Assembly: GCF_017114915.1 (NCBI RefSeq)
Contig: NZ_JAAUOE010000022.1
Location: forward strand, 1-64,000
Source: Pseudomonas frederiksbergensis
Lineage (GTDB): Bacteria; Pseudomonadota; Gammaproteobacteria; Pseudomonadales; Pseudomonadaceae
Direction: 5' to 3'
DNA length: 64,000 nucleotides
Shown: positions 63,118 to 64,000 of the stretch, piece after piece
How positions within the stretch are numbered: the first letter of the stretch is position 1
Layout: each line of letters starts with the position of its first letter
Notes under the pieces: generated by a model
The model's input: the letters and a program-made list of their open reading frames with translations, nothing else
The model's database searches: none
What the model was told of the DNA's origin: nothing
Translations under genes and position numbers: made by a program

Positions 63118-64000
63118 ATGTTCGCGATCTCTCGCTCCATCCGCTTGACACTGTATACGCTGATGATCATCGCCGGCGCCGCCCTCGCCGCGACCCTGGC
63201 CATCCGCCACGCCGAACGCCAGGCGCTGGAAGAAGACGCTGTCCGCGCCAATCAGCAACTGGCGCTGTACGCCAACTCCCTGCACACCCTGATCGACCGC
63301 TACCGTGCCCTGCCCGCCGTATTGGCGCTGGACCCGGAGTTGCGCACCGCGCTAAGCGGTGAAGTGAGTCCCGAACAGCAGCTTGCGCTGAATCGCAAAC
63401 TGGAAAAAATCAACGGCGCCGCGCATTCCTCGACCCTGGAACTGCTCGACCGCACCGGCCTGGCCGTGGCCGCCAGCAACTGGCGGTTGCCCAGTAGTTA
63501 CGTCGGCCACAACTACGGTTTTCGCCCTTACTTCAGCCAGACTCGCACCCAAGGCACCGGGCGCTTTTATGCGGTGGGCGTGACCAGCGGCATTCCCGGT
63601 TACTTCCTGTCCAGCGCGGTGACCAGCGACAGTGGTGAGTTCCTCGGGGCGATGGTGGTGAAGCTTGAATTCCCGGAGCTTGAGCGCGAATGGCGTCAGG
63701 GCAGCGACACGTTGCTGGTCAGCGATGCCCGGGGGATCATTTTCATCGCCAACCAGCCGGGCTGGCGCTATCGCCAATTGAAACCCCTGAGCGACAGCGA
63801 CCGCGCCGAGCTCAAAGCCACCCGTCAATACGACAAACAACCGCTGACCCCGCTTGAGTATCAACCGGTGCGGCGCTTTGACGACAACAGTGCGCTGACC
63901 CGGGTCGACGGTCCCGACGGGACGGCGGATTACCTCTGGGAATCGCTGCCGCTGGCCGCCGAAGGCTGGACGCTGCACCTGTTGCGTCGCCCGCAGATCC
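63118..64000 (+). CDS. Sensor histidine kinase, DctB-like (start only; runs off the window)
   Basis: At least 294 codons, open to the right edge. N-terminal membrane segment (about 8-28), then a double-CACHE/PAS periplasmic sensor domain typical of DctB-type C4-dicarboxylate kinases: GHNYGFRPYFSQTRTQGTGRFYAVG, then GIPGYFLSSAVTS, then LVSDARGIIFIAN. HAMP, dimerisation and ATPase domains would lie beyond the edge, so the kinase identity rests on the sensor domain. The ATG at 63118 begins FAISRSIRLTLYTLMI, a typical head; the upstream AAAG is weak as a ribosome site. The stretch 63041-63117 has no gene. Confidence 0.82.
   Translation, partial: MFAISRSIRLTLYTLMIIAGAALAATLAIRHAERQALEEDAVRANQQLALYANSLHTLIDRYRALPAVLALDPELRTALSGEVSPEQQLALNRKLEKINGAAHSSTLELLDRTGLAVAASNWRLPSSYVGHNYGFRPYFSQTRTQGTGRFYAVGVTSGIPGYFLSSAVTSDSGEFLGAMVVKLEFPELEREWRQGSDTLLVSDARGIIFIANQPGWRYRQLKPLSDSDRAELKATRQYDKQPLTPLEYQPVRRFDDNSALTRVDGPDGTADYLWESLPLAAEGWTLHLLRRPQI

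Overview
The window is a piece of a Pseudomonas chromosome, most likely the P. fluorescens group. The evidence is the high-GC coding style, an OprD-type porin, an MvaT-type H-NS analogue, the characteristic intergenic repeats (REP units around TAGGAGCGRGCTTGCCCGCGAAG and around CGTTCCCACGC), and gene orders I recognise from Pseudomonas: mscS-yajQ-panE-sensor kinase, nudix/thiE-argJ-secA-dciA, and pykA-enoyl-CoA hydratase-ferredoxin reductase-GGDEF-fumarase. No rRNA, tRNA, CRISPR array, IS element or prophage was seen.

Layout. 1-7.1 kb: porin, MscS channel, YajQ, PanE, an orphan sensor kinase and a PduO-type adenosyltransferase. 7.2-14.7 kb: Nudix/TMP-synthase fusion, ArgJ, SecA, DciA and a HerA-like ATPase. 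15.0-17.9 kb: three tightly overlapped genes (glycosyltransferase, DUF2334 deacetylase, flippase-like membrane protein), probably a surface glycolipid pathway. 17.9-21.3 kb: a small acidic protein, PurU, MvaT and exonuclease I. 21.4-28.1 kb: a six-gene overlapped operon (RDD, SpoIIM-like, DUF4129, DUF4350, MoxR, DUF58). 44.8-52.9 kb: a housekeeping block (DUF6124, PilZ, lipoprotein, pyruvate kinase, enoyl-CoA hydratase, ferredoxin-reductase, diguanylate cyclase, fumarase). 63.1 kb to the end: the start of a DctB-like sensor kinase.

The exceptional content is a Tc (toxin complex) locus in two blocks on either side of the housekeeping genes. Block 1 (28.15-44.0 kb, minus strand) reads, in transcription order: a small unknown protein, a 1010-residue protein of about eleven Ig-like repeats, a TcA N-terminal half ending in Ig-like domains, a TcA C-terminal half (neuraminidase-like, channel and TcB-binding regions), and a 1435-residue protein of alternating beta and Big_1/Ig-like modules. 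Block 2 (53.07-63.04 kb, plus strand) holds TcB (SpvB/TcdB) and two tandem TcC (RHS) genes with unrelated C-terminal payloads. The split TcA resembles the two-chain A subunit of Yersinia entomophaga Yen-Tc. The large Ig-repeat proteins sit where Yen-Tc carries chitinases, so I infer that they decorate the shell or bind targets.

A 16-bp near-palindrome, CTRTCA-N4-TKACAG, occurs twice upstream of block 1, once before tcA1 and once before tcB. It always reads the same way relative to the toxin genes and probably ties the two blocks into one regulon. A separate structured-RNA candidate, two hairpins with the same 8-nt loop plus a complementary strand between them, lies in the leader of the DUF6124 gene.
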